From the NCBI GenBank assembly GCA_902610675.1, contig CACLWP010000004.1, positions 1 through 64,000 on the forward strand: 64,000 bases of DNA. The letters run 5' to 3'. Every line of letters begins with the position of its first letter. The first letter of the stretch is position 1. A program made the translations under genes and the position numbers. The notes below the pieces were generated by a model, which ran no database searches, was not told the DNA's origin, and worked only from the letters and a program-made list of their open reading frames with translations. The DNA comes from an uncultured Pelagibacteraceae bacterium. GTDB lineage: Bacteria; Pseudomonadota; Alphaproteobacteria; Pelagibacterales; Pelagibacteraceae. Shown here piece by piece: positions 42,736 to 52,639 of this stretch.

Positions 42736-43406
42736 TTGTTTATATGATCGATTAATTTTTGAATATTCTTTTTTATATCGCCCTTAGTTATTGGCCTACC
42801 GATTACCAACCAGTCACTCCCATTCTTGTAGGCTTGATTGGGAGTTAAAATCCTTTTTTGATCGTTTTTGTCTTTATTTATTCTAATACCTGGAGTAATT
42901 ATTTCTTTTTTGAATACTTTTTTAACTATCTTTATTTCCTGAGCACTACAAACTATAGCATCTAATTTTGCTTTGGATGCAAGCTTAGCTTGTTGCAAAA
43001 CTAATTTTTTTACATTGTTCTTGTGACCTATTTGTTTAAGTGCTTTATTATCTAATGACGTTAAAACAGTTACCCCAACTAATTTAGTTTTTCCTGATAC
43101 TTTTTTGGCAGAAATTAGAGCTTTCAAGCCTGAGCTAATATGTATCGTCAAGTAATCTATTTTTAGGTCTTTAACTGCTTTTATTGTTGAAACGCAGGTA
43201 TTAGGAATATCATTTAGTTTCAAATCTGCAAAAATAATCTGATTTTTTAATTTAGATAAAAAATTTCTACCATTTTTCGAGTTTAAAAATTCTAAACCAA
43301 ATTTATAACCTAATTTCAATTTAGGATTTCTAGATTTTGTAATTATTTCTCTTATTTTTTTGATATTTGTACTGTCACAGGCAACAAATATTTTATTCAT
43401 CTTCAT
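42732..43406 (-). CDS. pyrF: Orotidine 5'-phosphate decarboxylase
   Basis: IFADLKLNDIPNT, VGVTVLTSLD, ITPGIRI, DWLVIGRPIT. Confidence 0.93.
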   Translation of the reverse strand: MKMNKIFVACDSTNIKKIREIITKSRNPKLKLGYKFGLEFLNSKNGRNFLSKLKNQIIFADLKLNDIPNTCVSTIKAVKDLKIDYLTIHISSGLKALISAKKVSGKTKLVGVTVLTSLDNKALKQIGHKNNVKKLVLQQAKLASKAKLDAIVCSAQEIKIVKKVFKKEIITPGIRINKDKNDQKRILTPNQAYKNGSDWLVIGRPITKGDIKKNIQKLIDHINK

Positions 43407-43686
43407 TATTTATTTTTTTAAACATTTCTTTAGCCATTTTAAAGTGAATTGTTTTTTTTTCCGGAGTATTTACTTTCTCTCCAGTTTTGGGATTTCTTGA
43501 AATTCGAGATTTTTGAAAATTGGTTGAGAATACACCAAATCCTCTAAGTTCAATTCTTTCTCCTCTTTTTAGTGTTTTTTTTATTTCATCTAAAATAATG
43601 TTTGTAAATTTTTTTAAATCTTTTTTTAAAAAATTTGGATAATTTTTTGAGAGTTGTTTTAAAAGCTTTGATTTTACAATAGCCAA
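43393..43686 (-). CDS. ihfB: HU/IHF family DNA-binding protein (IHF beta-like)
   Basis: GERIELRGFGVFSTNFQKSRISRNPKTGEKVNTPEKKTIHFKMAKEM. Confidence 0.9.
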   Translation of the reverse strand: MAIVKSKLLKQLSKNYPNFLKKDLKKFTNIILDEIKKTLKRGERIELRGFGVFSTNFQKSRISRNPKTGEKVNTPEKKTIHFKMAKEMFKKINNEDE

Positions 43687-43696
43687 TTTTTAACGT

Positions 43697-45421
43697 TTAA
43701 TTATCTTTTTTTTTTTTATCTAAATCCTCTGACAAAGATGAAAAAGGTAAATTTTTTCCAGAACCTTCAGCTCCATATTTGTCCAAAGCCTCTTTTTTTT
43801 GAATTTCTTCTAATAGCTTTATACTTAGGGAAACTTTTCTTTTTTCTAACTCTAACTCAGCTATCGCACAATCAATTCTTTCACCACCTGTGAACCTTGA
43901 TGGACGAGCATCAGCAGAATTTATTGCTATTTGATTTTTTTTAATAATAAAATCCATTTCACACCCCTCCGGTCTAACAACAAGACCTTTGTTGTCAGTA
44001 GATACGATTTTTACTGTAATTATTTGATTAACTCCCTTATCACTAAACCAATCTAATGGATCTGGTAAAGTCTGTCTTAATCCAACTCTAATTTTCTGAT
44101 CCTCTGTTTTAATTTCTAAAACTTTAACTTTAATTTTGTCATTAATGTTAAATTTTTTAAGTTCTTCTTCTCCATTATTTAAATAAGTTAAATCATTACA
44201 ATGTAAGAATGCATCTATATCTAAGTCTTTAACGCTTACAAATAAAGAATATTCATTTTTATTTACTACACTGGTCTCAATTATTGTTCCCACTGGATAT
44301 TTTTTCTCGAAAACTACAAAAGGATTTTCTTTTGCCTGTTTATATGAAATTGCAATTCTTCTTTTGTCTTTATCTATTTCTGTGATAACACAATCTATTT
44401 CATCTCCAACTTTAAACATCTTCTTTGCAGACAAATTTTTCTTTGTCCAGCTTAACTCACTTGAATGTAATAAAGTTGTTAACCCTGGTTCTAGTTCACA
44501 AAATGCACCGAAATCGATAATTTTTACGACTTTGGCCTTATAAATTTTGTTTAACTCATAATTCTCAACGTGTTCAAAAGGATCAGGAGATAATTGTTTT
44601 ATTGAACAACCTATTTGCAACTTTTCTTTATCAATACTTATGACTTTTAAATCATGTTTTTCCCCAATATTAAATACCTCCTCAGGATGATTTACTCTGC
44701 TATAAGATATCTCTTGTAGGTGAACTAAAACATCTAATTCATTATTTACATTGAAAAAACAACCAAAAGAACTGTAACCTTTTACCTCAGCATTTTTAAT
44801 TACATCACCAATTTTATATTTTTCAATAATTTTTGCTTTATCTTCTTTTTTAAATGATGAAATTATTTCTTTTCTTGAAACGCAAGCGTTACCTCTAACT
44901 TTGTCTAATTTTATTAAGGCAAATTTTTGTGGTTCGTTCATTAAATGACCTATATCTTTTAAGGGTTTGTCGCTTATTTGAGATCCTGGTAAGAACATTA
45001 ACGAACCCGTATCAATATGTTCAACTATGCATCCACCTTTACATTTAGATACAATTTTGCCCATGATAGGCTCTTTTTTTTCATATGCCTCAACTAGTTT
45101 ATCCCATCCTTTAATTTTCTGTGCTTTGCTAGCAGAGACAACAACATCACCATTTCTATCTTCTATCTTTTCTAATAAAACTGGTATTGTTTCACCAATT
45201 TTAATTTTTTCACTTAATCCCATGGTTTTTAACTCATTAATATCTAAAACTGGCTCAGATTTTAAGTTTGGTATATAAAGGAAAATGTACTTTTCAGTAA
45301 TTTTATTTACTTTTCCCTCAATAATTTTACCTTCCTCAATAGTGATTTTCGAAAGTTGATTATTTAATAAATTCTCAAACTCTTTGGATGCGGGGTTTGA
45401 TAGATCTTTGTATACTTCCAT
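43697..45421 (-). CDS. rpsA: 30S ribosomal protein S1
   Basis: Repeated S1 domains (VKGYSSFGCFFNVNNELDVLVHLQEIS; VVKIIDFGAFCELEPGLTTLLHSSELSW). Confidence 0.96.
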   Translation of the reverse strand: MEVYKDLSNPASKEFENLLNNQLSKITIEEGKIIEGKVNKITEKYIFLYIPNLKSEPVLDINELKTMGLSEKIKIGETIPVLLEKIEDRNGDVVVSASKAQKIKGWDKLVEAYEKKEPIMGKIVSKCKGGCIVEHIDTGSLMFLPGSQISDKPLKDIGHLMNEPQKFALIKLDKVRGNACVSRKEIISSFKKEDKAKIIEKYKIGDVIKNAEVKGYSSFGCFFNVNNELDVLVHLQEISYSRVNHPEEVFNIGEKHDLKVISIDKEKLQIGCSIKQLSPDPFEHVENYELNKIYKAKVVKIIDFGAFCELEPGLTTLLHSSELSWTKKNLSAKKMFKVGDEIDCVITEIDKDKRRIAISYKQAKENPFVVFEKKYPVGTIIETSVVNKNEYSLFVSVKDLDIDAFLHCNDLTYLNNGEEELKKFNINDKIKVKVLEIKTEDQKIRVGLRQTLPDPLDWFSDKGVNQIITVKIVSTDNKGLVVRPEGCEMDFIIKKNQIAINSADARPSRFTGGERIDCAIAELELEKRKVSLSIKLLEEIQKKEALDKYGAEGSGKNLPFSSLSEDLDKKKKDN

Positions 45422-45502
45422 TAATTCAAATTCATTTTCATTTTTAAAGTTTTAAAAACTTCGAACTTTTAGATAAATTTAAACATAAGATCAACAGTGA
45501 AT

Positions 45503-46825
45503 TTAGCGTATTTTAGCACCTAAATACTCAATTTTTTTTAGAAAAGATGGGAAAGAAGTATTTATAGCTTCTTTATTAGCTATAGACCAGTCACCCCCAA
45601 AAATTAAGGCAGCTACAGTTGCAGTCATAAAAACTCTGTGATCTTTGAGAAAATTTTTAATAACTATTTTATTTTTGATTTCTAAATTAGGGTTTCCATA
45701 AATCTTTATACTTTTATCTGTTAAAACATTTTTAATGCCCATTTTGTTAAGTATTTTAGAGCCCCATTTTAATCTAGGACTCTCTTTTTCATTCAACTCA
45801 GCTAAATTTTTAAAATAAGAAACACCCTCTGCTTTTGCAGCGACAAGAAATATTAGCAAAAATTCATCAATCGCAGAGCTATTAAATCTAGAGGGACAAT
45901 TTATAGCTTTAATATTTTTTGTGCTTTTAACAATTAGATCTGCTATTTTTTCACCTTTATACTCCCTCACATTTATCTTTTGTATTTTGACACCCATCAT
46001 TTTAAGAATATGTAAAATCCCAACTCTAGAAGGATTTATATTAACGTTTCTTATTTTTAATTTAGAATTTTTCGTCAAAATAGTAAGAACTATGAAAAAA
46101 GCACATGAACTTATGTCAGATGGTATTTTGTAGTTTAATGCTGGTATCTTTTTTTTTCCTTTAATCTTAATAAGGTCATAATTTCTTTTTTTTTTAATTT
46201 TTATTGGCAACTTTAAATACTTAAAAAGAAGCTCGCTATGATTTCTAGATTTTTTTGCTTTGATTATTGTTTCACCACTTGTATTTAATGCAGCTAACAT
46301 CAGAGAACTTTTGACTTGAGCAGATCCTTTTATCTCATTATAAAATATTGGATTAGGATTATTAGTTCCTCTAATTGTTATTGGAAGCTTTCCCAAATTA
46401 CTTTTGAAATTTGCTCCAAATTTTTTTAAAGGTTTAATAATTCTCATAAAATCTCTCTTTGATAAACTTCTGTCACCTTTTAATTTAATTGCACATTTTG
46501 TGTGGGTTAAAAGACCCATAATAAGTCTTCCTAGGGTGCCTGAATTTCCAGCATTTAAAATTAAATTTTTCTTATAGTCAAATCCATTTAAACCCACACC
46601 ATTTATTTCACAAAAATTTTTTGATATCTTCAACTTCACACCAAGTTTTTTAAGACATTTTAAAGTGTTAATTACATCCTCTGAAAGTAATAAATTTTTT
46701 GATTTAGATTTGTAATCTGATTGTGAAGCAATAAGCGCCCATCTTATAGATAAACTTTTATCCCCTTCTATTGACACAACTTTATTAAATTTTTTAATTT
46801 TAGTCCTGATTCTTACGAGGTGCAT
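45503..46825 (-). CDS. aroA: 3-phosphoshikimate 1-carboxyvinyltransferase
   Basis: EGDKSLSIRWALIAS, LNAGNSGTLGRLIMGLL, GDRSLSKRDFMRI, IPSDISSCAFFIV, DHRVFMTATVAALI. Confidence 0.94.
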   Translation of the reverse strand: MHLVRIRTKIKKFNKVVSIEGDKSLSIRWALIASQSDYKSKSKNLLLSEDVINTLKCLKKLGVKLKISKNFCEINGVGLNGFDYKKNLILNAGNSGTLGRLIMGLLTHTKCAIKLKGDRSLSKRDFMRIIKPLKKFGANFKSNLGKLPITIRGTNNPNPIFYNEIKGSAQVKSSLMLAALNTSGETIIKAKKSRNHSELLFKYLKLPIKIKKKRNYDLIKIKGKKKIPALNYKIPSDISSCAFFIVLTILTKNSKLKIRNVNINPSRVGILHILKMMGVKIQKINVREYKGEKIADLIVKSTKNIKAINCPSRFNSSAIDEFLLIFLVAAKAEGVSYFKNLAELNEKESPRLKWGSKILNKMGIKNVLTDKSIKIYGNPNLEIKNKIVIKNFLKDHRVFMTATVAALIFGGDWSIANKEAINTSFPSFLKKIEYLGAKIR

Positions 46826-46836
46826 TTTTTTATATC

Positions 46837-47619
46837 TTAATTTATTTTGAATGAGTCACCAAAATAAGCATTTTGAGCATCGATATTTTTGATTAAATTA
46901 TTAGGTGTATCTTTTGCAATAACCCTCCCATTTGATAGAACAATCGCTAAATCTACACAAGACAATAAATCTCTAGCCTGATGGTCACATAAAATTATAG
47001 AAATATTATTATGAGTTTGTAAATCTACTATAATTTGTTGTAGATTTTTAATTGTCATAATATCTAATGCTGCAAATGGTTCATCTAATAATAATATGTT
47101 TGGATCACTCAATAATGCTAAAGAAATAACTAAGCGTTTTTTTTGTCCCCCAGATAAAAAATCAGCTTTAATATTTTGTAATGCATCAAGTTCAAACTTT
47201 GAAATTAATAAATTCACTTTTTCATCTCGTAATTTTTTATCTTCTACAACTATTTCACTGATTGCTTTTAAATTTTCTCTAAGAGTAAGATCATGAAAAT
47301 AACCACCATGTTGAGGCACATAACCTATTTTATATCTTTTGGTTCTGCTAAATATAGGCTCATTCATCACATCCTTACCTTCAATAAATATAGATCCATA
47401 ATTTGGTTTTAATAAACCAATTATCACATTGAAAATTGTAGATTTTCCAACTCCATTTGGCCCTAATAATCCAAGAATTTCACCCCGGTTCAAATTGAAA
47501 CTCAAATTTTCTAAAATTTTCCTTTTTCCAAAATGTAAAGATATTTTATCAAGTTTTAGAAGTTCTTTTTTTTTTTTAAAATTTTTAATTCTAAATTTTT
47601 TAATAACTGACATAATCAA
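46837..47619 (-). CDS. lptB: LPS export ABC transporter ATP-binding protein
   Basis: LLGPNGVGKSTIFNVIIGLLKPNYGSIFIEGKD, IGYVPQHGGYFHDLTLRENL, LSGGQKKRLVISLALLSDPNILLLDEPFAALD. Confidence 0.94.
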   Translation of the reverse strand: MIMSVIKKFRIKNFKKKKELLKLDKISLHFGKRKILENLSFNLNRGEILGLLGPNGVGKSTIFNVIIGLLKPNYGSIFIEGKDVMNEPIFSRTKRYKIGYVPQHGGYFHDLTLRENLKAISEIVVEDKKLRDEKVNLLISKFELDALQNIKADFLSGGQKKRLVISLALLSDPNILLLDEPFAALDIMTIKNLQQIIVDLQTHNNISIILCDHQARDLLSCVDLAIVLSNGRVIAKDTPNNLIKNIDAQNAYFGDSFKIN

Positions 47620-48215
47620 TATTTTCCAACAATTTCAATTTTGTCATTCAGTTTATCCATTGAAATCTTAATTTTTTTATTTTCAAAATTTAATTCAATT
47701 TTATCAGCTTTAATCCTAGCATTATTATTTTTATAATAAACATTCTCTTGTATTTCTATTAAATTTTTTGAAAAATCAAGACTGATATTATTTGCATCAA
47801 TTGATTGATTGCCATACTTAACATTTACGTTATCTTTAAACACTGTATTATTATTAATTTTGTTGTAATCAGCAGAATTTGATTTTATATAAATTATCTC
47901 ATCGTTTTGTTGAATAATTTTTGAAAAAACCTCAAAGAGCTTGACATGATCTTTTTTATTTTCCTGAACCTCAGCAGACTGAGCATTTATAATATATGTA
48001 TTTCCCAGTAAATCTTTTGAGACATATCTCAAATTCTCAATTATATTTGAAGTTTCATTATTTTCTTCAATAAAAGAATTTTCATTATATTTCTGAATTT
48101 CGCTTTGGCTTTGAGTAAGATTTTTATCAGCTTCAATATATTTTTTATAAAAAAATACACTTAAAATTATGAGTATAATAAATAATAAATATTGAATAGT
48201 ATTTTTTGATATCAT
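47616..48215 (-). CDS. lptC: LptC-like LPS transport protein (single TM + OstA-like fold)
   Basis: N-terminal TM; GNTYIINAQSAEVQENKKDHVKLFEV, KDNVNVKYGNQSIDANNISLDFSKNLIEI; between kdsD and lptB. Confidence 0.7.
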   Translation of the reverse strand: MISKNTIQYLLFIILIILSVFFYKKYIEADKNLTQSQSEIQKYNENSFIEENNETSNIIENLRYVSKDLLGNTYIINAQSAEVQENKKDHVKLFEVFSKIIQQNDEIIYIKSNSADYNKINNNTVFKDNVNVKYGNQSIDANNISLDFSKNLIEIQENVYYKNNNARIKADKIELNFENKKIKISMDKLNDKIEIVGKY

Positions 48216-48219
48216 TTAT

Positions 48220-49191
48220 TTAATATATTTGTTTGTTTAAAATATTATGAATATGTATAATACCAATAGTTACTGACTTTTTCTTTTGATTGTAAACACA
48301 CAAACTCGTAATTTTTTTTTCATTCATAATTGAAAGAGCTTTGGTTGCGAGTGTATCCTTTTCAATTTTTATTGGATTTTTTGTCATAATATCTTTTACT
48401 TTTAATAAACTCAAAAATATATTTTTAGAACTTAATCTTCTAATTTGGCCATCTGTAACAATTCCTGTTGTTATTTTTTTCTTATTTCTAGCAATTAAAG
48501 TTCCCAGTTTTTTTCCAGTCATAATTTTTAAAGCTTTGTTCATAGGTGTATTTTCATTGATAAAAGGTATTTTATTTTTTGTTAACATTAGATCCTCAAC
48601 AGTTTTTAATTTTTCACCAAGACTTCCTGAGGGATGAAATTTTTTAAAGTCTAAATTGTTAATTTTTTTCTTTTTTAAAGTTGAAATTGCTAAAGCATCT
48701 CCAATACTTAGTTGATTTATGGTACTTGAAGTGGGTATTAAATCTAGTCCTGCTTCTTTTACCTCTGGCGTTATCAAGCCAATATCGCTATTTTTATAAA
48801 GTTCGGAATTAATTTTGGAGGTGATACCAATTAATAAAATTTTATTTCTATTCGCATAATTAATAATATTCTTTAGCTCCATAGAGTTTCCTGAATAACT
48901 TATTAAAATCAAAACGTCTTTTCTTGTAATACTACCCATATCTCCATGTGAGCAATCGTTTGCGGACAGTGAAAAAGAGGGAGTGCCAATCGATGATAAA
49001 GTCGCTGATATTTTATTTGCTATTATTCCACTTTTGCCAACTCCACATAGTATCACTTTTGATTGACAATTCACTATAGCATCAACAGCTCTACTAAAAT
49101 TTTGATTTAAAGATTTTTTTAATTTTTGAAGCGCTTTGATTTCTAAATTAATTACATTTTTTGCAATATTTTTTAAATCAATTCTTTTCAC
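48220..49191 (-). CDS. kdsD: Arabinose-5-phosphate isomerase (SIS + CBS domains)
   Basis: VILCGVGKSGIIANKISATLSSIGTPSFSLSANDCSHGDMGSI, FHPSGSLGEKL, two CBS domains. Confidence 0.95.
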   Translation of the reverse strand: MKRIDLKNIAKNVINLEIKALQKLKKSLNQNFSRAVDAIVNCQSKVILCGVGKSGIIANKISATLSSIGTPSFSLSANDCSHGDMGSITRKDVLILISYSGNSMELKNIINYANRNKILLIGITSKINSELYKNSDIGLITPEVKEAGLDLIPTSSTINQLSIGDALAISTLKKKKINNLDFKKFHPSGSLGEKLKTVEDLMLTKNKIPFINENTPMNKALKIMTGKKLGTLIARNKKKITTGIVTDGQIRRLSSKNIFLSLLKVKDIMTKNPIKIEKDTLATKALSIMNEKKITSLCVYNQKKKSVTIGIIHIHNILNKQIY

Positions 49192-49796
49192 TAATGAGCC
49201 CAGATATCATCTTTAAAAAAAGCAAGATCTAATTCAACTCTTGTTTTTAAAAATTTTAAACATTGTTTATACAAATCTATTCTTTTTTCTCTAATAAGTA
49301 TCTTATTTAATTCATCATGAATTTTGTGTAAATATATAACATCATTTGCACAATATTTTAGTTGTGCTTGTGTAAGTTCCCCCCCAAAATCCGAACTTTG
49401 AAATTGTTTACTTATATCAACATTAATAAACTCTTTGATTAAGGTTTTTAAAGAATGATTATCCGAATAAGATCTTGAGAGTTTTGAAGCAATTTTTGTA
49501 TCCAAAATATTATTTGTGTCAGTTTTTAAATAGTATTTTATGAAAGCTAAATCTGCTCTCCCATAATGAAAAATTTTGGCAATTTTGTCGTTATTTAATA
49601 TTTTTACTAAATTAGGGGCTTTATAATCATTTCTATTAAGTTGAATTATATGGGCATCAGAGTTTCCAGTAGATATTTGGATTAAACATAATGGATCACG
49701 TCTTATATTTAAACCCATGAATTCGCCATCTACAGCTATTAAATTGCCTAAATCTATATCATCTGGTAAATCACTTTTGTGAAGTTTGATATTCAT
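49191..49796 (-). CDS. Ribonuclease D-like 3'-5' exonuclease
   Basis: IAVDGEFMGLNIRRDPLCLIQIS, IFHYGRADLAFIKYYL, QLKYCANDVIYLHKIHDEL. Confidence 0.9.
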   Translation of the reverse strand: MNIKLHKSDLPDDIDLGNLIAVDGEFMGLNIRRDPLCLIQISTGNSDAHIIQLNRNDYKAPNLVKILNNDKIAKIFHYGRADLAFIKYYLKTDTNNILDTKIASKLSRSYSDNHSLKTLIKEFINVDISKQFQSSDFGGELTQAQLKYCANDVIYLHKIHDELNKILIREKRIDLYKQCLKFLKTRVELDLAFFKDDIWAH

Positions 49797-49819
49797 AAAT
49801 TTTTATTAAATGTTTATAT

Positions 49820-50779
49820 ATGAAAGCAAAAAATTGTCTAATTTTTGGTGGAAGTGGCCAAATTGGAAGTTTCTTAATTAGAAAACTTACAAAAAATAAC
49901 CTTAAAGTTACTGTTGTAACTAGAAATGCTCATCAAAGAGGTTTAAAAATAAAAACCCAAGGTAATGCTGGATACATAGACGTAAAAGAGGCAAATATTT
50001 ATGAAGAAAAAAAAATTGAAACATTATTTAAAGATGCTGATTTTTGCATTAATTTAATTGGAATTTTATACGAAAAAAAAAGGGGAAACACATTTAAAAA
50101 TATTCACACAGTTTTTCCAACTATTTTAGCAAAACTGTGTAAGAAATATAATCTTAAAAATTTTATACACGTTTCGGCACTTGGAATAAATGAAGCGATA
50201 GACTCGAAATATGCAATTTCAAAACTCCAAGGAGAAAATAATATTTTGGATAATTTCCCTAAAACTACAATATTGAGACCTTCTATTGTTTATTCAAACT
50301 CTGATAACTTCAGTACACAATTTATGACATTATTAAATAGATTACCAATTTTTCCACTTTATTACTCTGGAAAAACAAAATTTATGCCAATACATTGTAT
50401 TGATTTAACAGAAATTATTTATTATGTTCTAACAAATAAAGTTGAAACACAAATAATAGAATGTATAGGACCAGAAGTTTTGACTTTTAAAGAAATCTTG
50501 CAAATTCTTTTAAATTTAATCAATAAAAAAAGATTTTTGTTGCCTTTCCCAACCCCTATTGCAAAATTAACTGCAAAATTTTTGCAGCTAATGCCAAATC
50601 CTTTACTTACAGAAGATCAACTTAGACTGTTAAAATACGATAATGTTTCATCTGGCAAATATAAAACCAATTTTCAAATTGGAGTTCCCAGCAAATTATT
50701 ATTTAAAGATGAAGTTAAAAAATATTCTTTTATGTGGAGAGATGGTGGCCAATTTTCAACAGATAAATATAAAACTTAG
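49820..50779 (+). CDS. NAD-dependent epimerase/NDUFA9-like complex I accessory protein
   Basis: CLIFGGSGQIGSFLIRKL, FIHVSALGINEAIDSKYAISKLQGE, TILRPSIVY. Confidence 0.88.
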   Translation: MKAKNCLIFGGSGQIGSFLIRKLTKNNLKVTVVTRNAHQRGLKIKTQGNAGYIDVKEANIYEEKKIETLFKDADFCINLIGILYEKKRGNTFKNIHTVFPTILAKLCKKYNLKNFIHVSALGINEAIDSKYAISKLQGENNILDNFPKTTILRPSIVYSNSDNFSTQFMTLLNRLPIFPLYYSGKTKFMPIHCIDLTEIIYYVLTNKVETQIIECIGPEVLTFKEILQILLNLINKKRFLLPFPTPIAKLTAKFLQLMPNPLLTEDQLRLLKYDNVSSGKYKTNFQIGVPSKLLFKDEVKKYSFMWRDGGQFSTDKYKT

Positions 50780-50808
50780 GATCCTACAAAATAAAATCAA
50801 AAATTTTG

Positions 50809-51303
50809 CTATCCCGTTTGCACTTTTTTATTAATATAATTTTGAACAACATCTTTTTCGTTTGAATCCTCTTTTTTACCTTTAGGTTGGTAAGCATACA
50901 ACAAATGAAGCTTACAGTAAGAAAAGTCTTTTAATGATGATCTTCCACAAAAATAAAAAGTTTTTTCATCAGGGTGACCAATTGGCCACTTACAAGAATT
51001 ATCATCTAATTCCTCGAGTTGTTTAGGATTTTCTGGTTCAAAATCTTTTTCAATTATCAAAGATTTAAATTTACTTCTTTTGCCTCTCACTTGCTCATTC
51101 TTAAGATCCTCATTATTGGATCTTAAGTTTTGATTTGAAGATTTTGCTCTAGTTTTTATTTTTGCAGAGAGATTTAATCTATGGGCTTTACCAATGACAG
51201 CGTTACGGCTAATTCCTCCAATTATCTCTGCAATCTGACTAGCTGTATTTCCTTTGCCCCATAATTCTTTCAGTTTTGCAACTTTTTCATCATTCCAACT
51301 CAT
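50809..51303 (-). CDS. gcrA: GcrA cell-cycle regulator
   Basis: MSWNDEKVAKLKELWGKGNTASQIAEIIGGISRNAVIGKAHRLNL; C-terminal CKWPIGHPDEKTFYFCGRSSLKDFSYCKLH. Confidence 0.95.
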   Translation of the reverse strand: MSWNDEKVAKLKELWGKGNTASQIAEIIGGISRNAVIGKAHRLNLSAKIKTRAKSSNQNLRSNNEDLKNEQVRGKRSKFKSLIIEKDFEPENPKQLEELDDNSCKWPIGHPDEKTFYFCGRSSLKDFSYCKLHLLYAYQPKGKKEDSNEKDVVQNYINKKVQTG

Positions 51304-51471
51304 GAAATAACCATATAATGTGTTATAATATATAAAATATACAATATAGTGTTATTTTTTGTTTAATAACAAGAAATTAATTTAAGTTATTCACAAAAAA
51401 TTTAATAAAAATTTTCAATCGATACTTGTATCAACACATTCTTAGAATAGAACTGTATAATAAAATTTTTT

Positions 51472-52638
51472 ATGAGCTATTTAGCAAAAAATTATAACAG
51501 AAAAAAAATTTCTTTTAAGTATGGGAAAGGAAGTTACCTTTATTCCTCCGACAATAAAAGATATTTGGATTTTGTTCAAGGAATAGCTGTTAACTCTTTG
51601 GGTCATGCACATCCAAAATTAGTTAAAACAATAAACATTCAGTCAAAAAAACTTTGGCATGTTTCAAATGCTTTTATGATCCCAGAAGGTGAGAAATTGG
51701 CAAAAAAATTGTGCCAAAAAACATTTGCTAATTATGTAATATTTCAAAATAGTGGTACAGAGGCGACAGAGGCTGCAATAAAAGTAGCTAGACGATATTT
51801 TTATTCTGTCGGTAAACCCAAAAAAAATAGAATATTGTGTATTAAAAATTCCTTTCATGGCAGAACATTAGCTGCAATAAATGCAAGTGGATCAAAAAAA
51901 ATGATGGAAGGTTTTGGCCCTAAAATATCAGGTTTTGATCACTTTGTTTTTGGTGATCATAAGTCTCTCAAAAAAAATATTACTAAAAATACTGCTGCAA
52001 TAATGGTTGAAACGATAATGGGTGAGGGTGGAATAAAAATAATTCCAGATTGGTGTTTAAGAGGCTTAAGAAAACTGTGCAACAAAAAAAAAATTTTATT
52101 AATCCTAGACGAAGTTCAATGTGGAATTTCAAGAACTGGTGATTTTTTTGCTTTTGAAAAGTCTAAAGTAAAACCAGATATAGTTCCAATTGCAAAAGGA
52201 ATAGGAGGAGGATTTCCTTTAGGAGCAGTTTTAATGAATAAAAAGGTTGCCAAAGGCATGATCCCAGGGACCCATGGCTCTACTTTTGGGGGAAATCCTT
52301 TAGCTATGGCGGTGGGGAATACAGTAATGGATATAGTCACAAATAAAAAGTTTTTGAATAATATAAATGATTTATCAAAATATTTTTTCACAGAACTAAT
52401 TATTATTAAAGATAAATATCCTGAACTTATAAAGGATATAAGAGGCAGAGGTTTCCTAATTGGAATTCAACTTTATAAACACCAAAATATCTTCATAAAG
52501 GAATTAATGAATAAGAAGCTGCTAACAATACGAGCATCAGAAAATGTTATTCGAATTTTACCTCCATTAAATGTTAAAAGAAGTGAATTAAGTCAAGCGT
52601 TAAAGATAATTGACAGTGTTTGTAAAAAGTTAAACTAA
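51472..52638 (+). CDS. argD: Acetylornithine aminotransferase
   Basis: YLDFVQGIAVNSLGHAHPKLV, NSGTEATEAAIKVARRYF, LILDEVQCGISRTGDFFAFE, GTHGSTFGGNPLA. Confidence 0.95.
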   Translation: MSYLAKNYNRKKISFKYGKGSYLYSSDNKRYLDFVQGIAVNSLGHAHPKLVKTINIQSKKLWHVSNAFMIPEGEKLAKKLCQKTFANYVIFQNSGTEATEAAIKVARRYFYSVGKPKKNRILCIKNSFHGRTLAAINASGSKKMMEGFGPKISGFDHFVFGDHKSLKKNITKNTAAIMVETIMGEGGIKIIPDWCLRGLRKLCNKKKILLILDEVQCGISRTGDFFAFEKSKVKPDIVPIAKGIGGGFPLGAVLMNKKVAKGMIPGTHGSTFGGNPLAMAVGNTVMDIVTNKKFLNNINDLSKYFFTELIIIKDKYPELIKDIRGRGFLIGIQLYKHQNIFIKELMNKKLLTIRASENVIRILPPLNVKRSELSQALKIIDSVCKKLN

Positions 52639-52639
52639 A

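Noticed and set aside
50809-51303. GcrA as sign of a GANTC/CcrM epigenetic circuit
   Set aside because: Real gene, but no ccrM in the window and no GANTC seen in the gcrA-argD intergenic region; nothing unusual to report locally
51387-51395. TTATTCACA, a DnaA-box-like 9-mer between gcrA and argD
   Set aside because: Single match in AT-rich sequence; no cluster of boxes and no dnaA or origin-associated genes nearby
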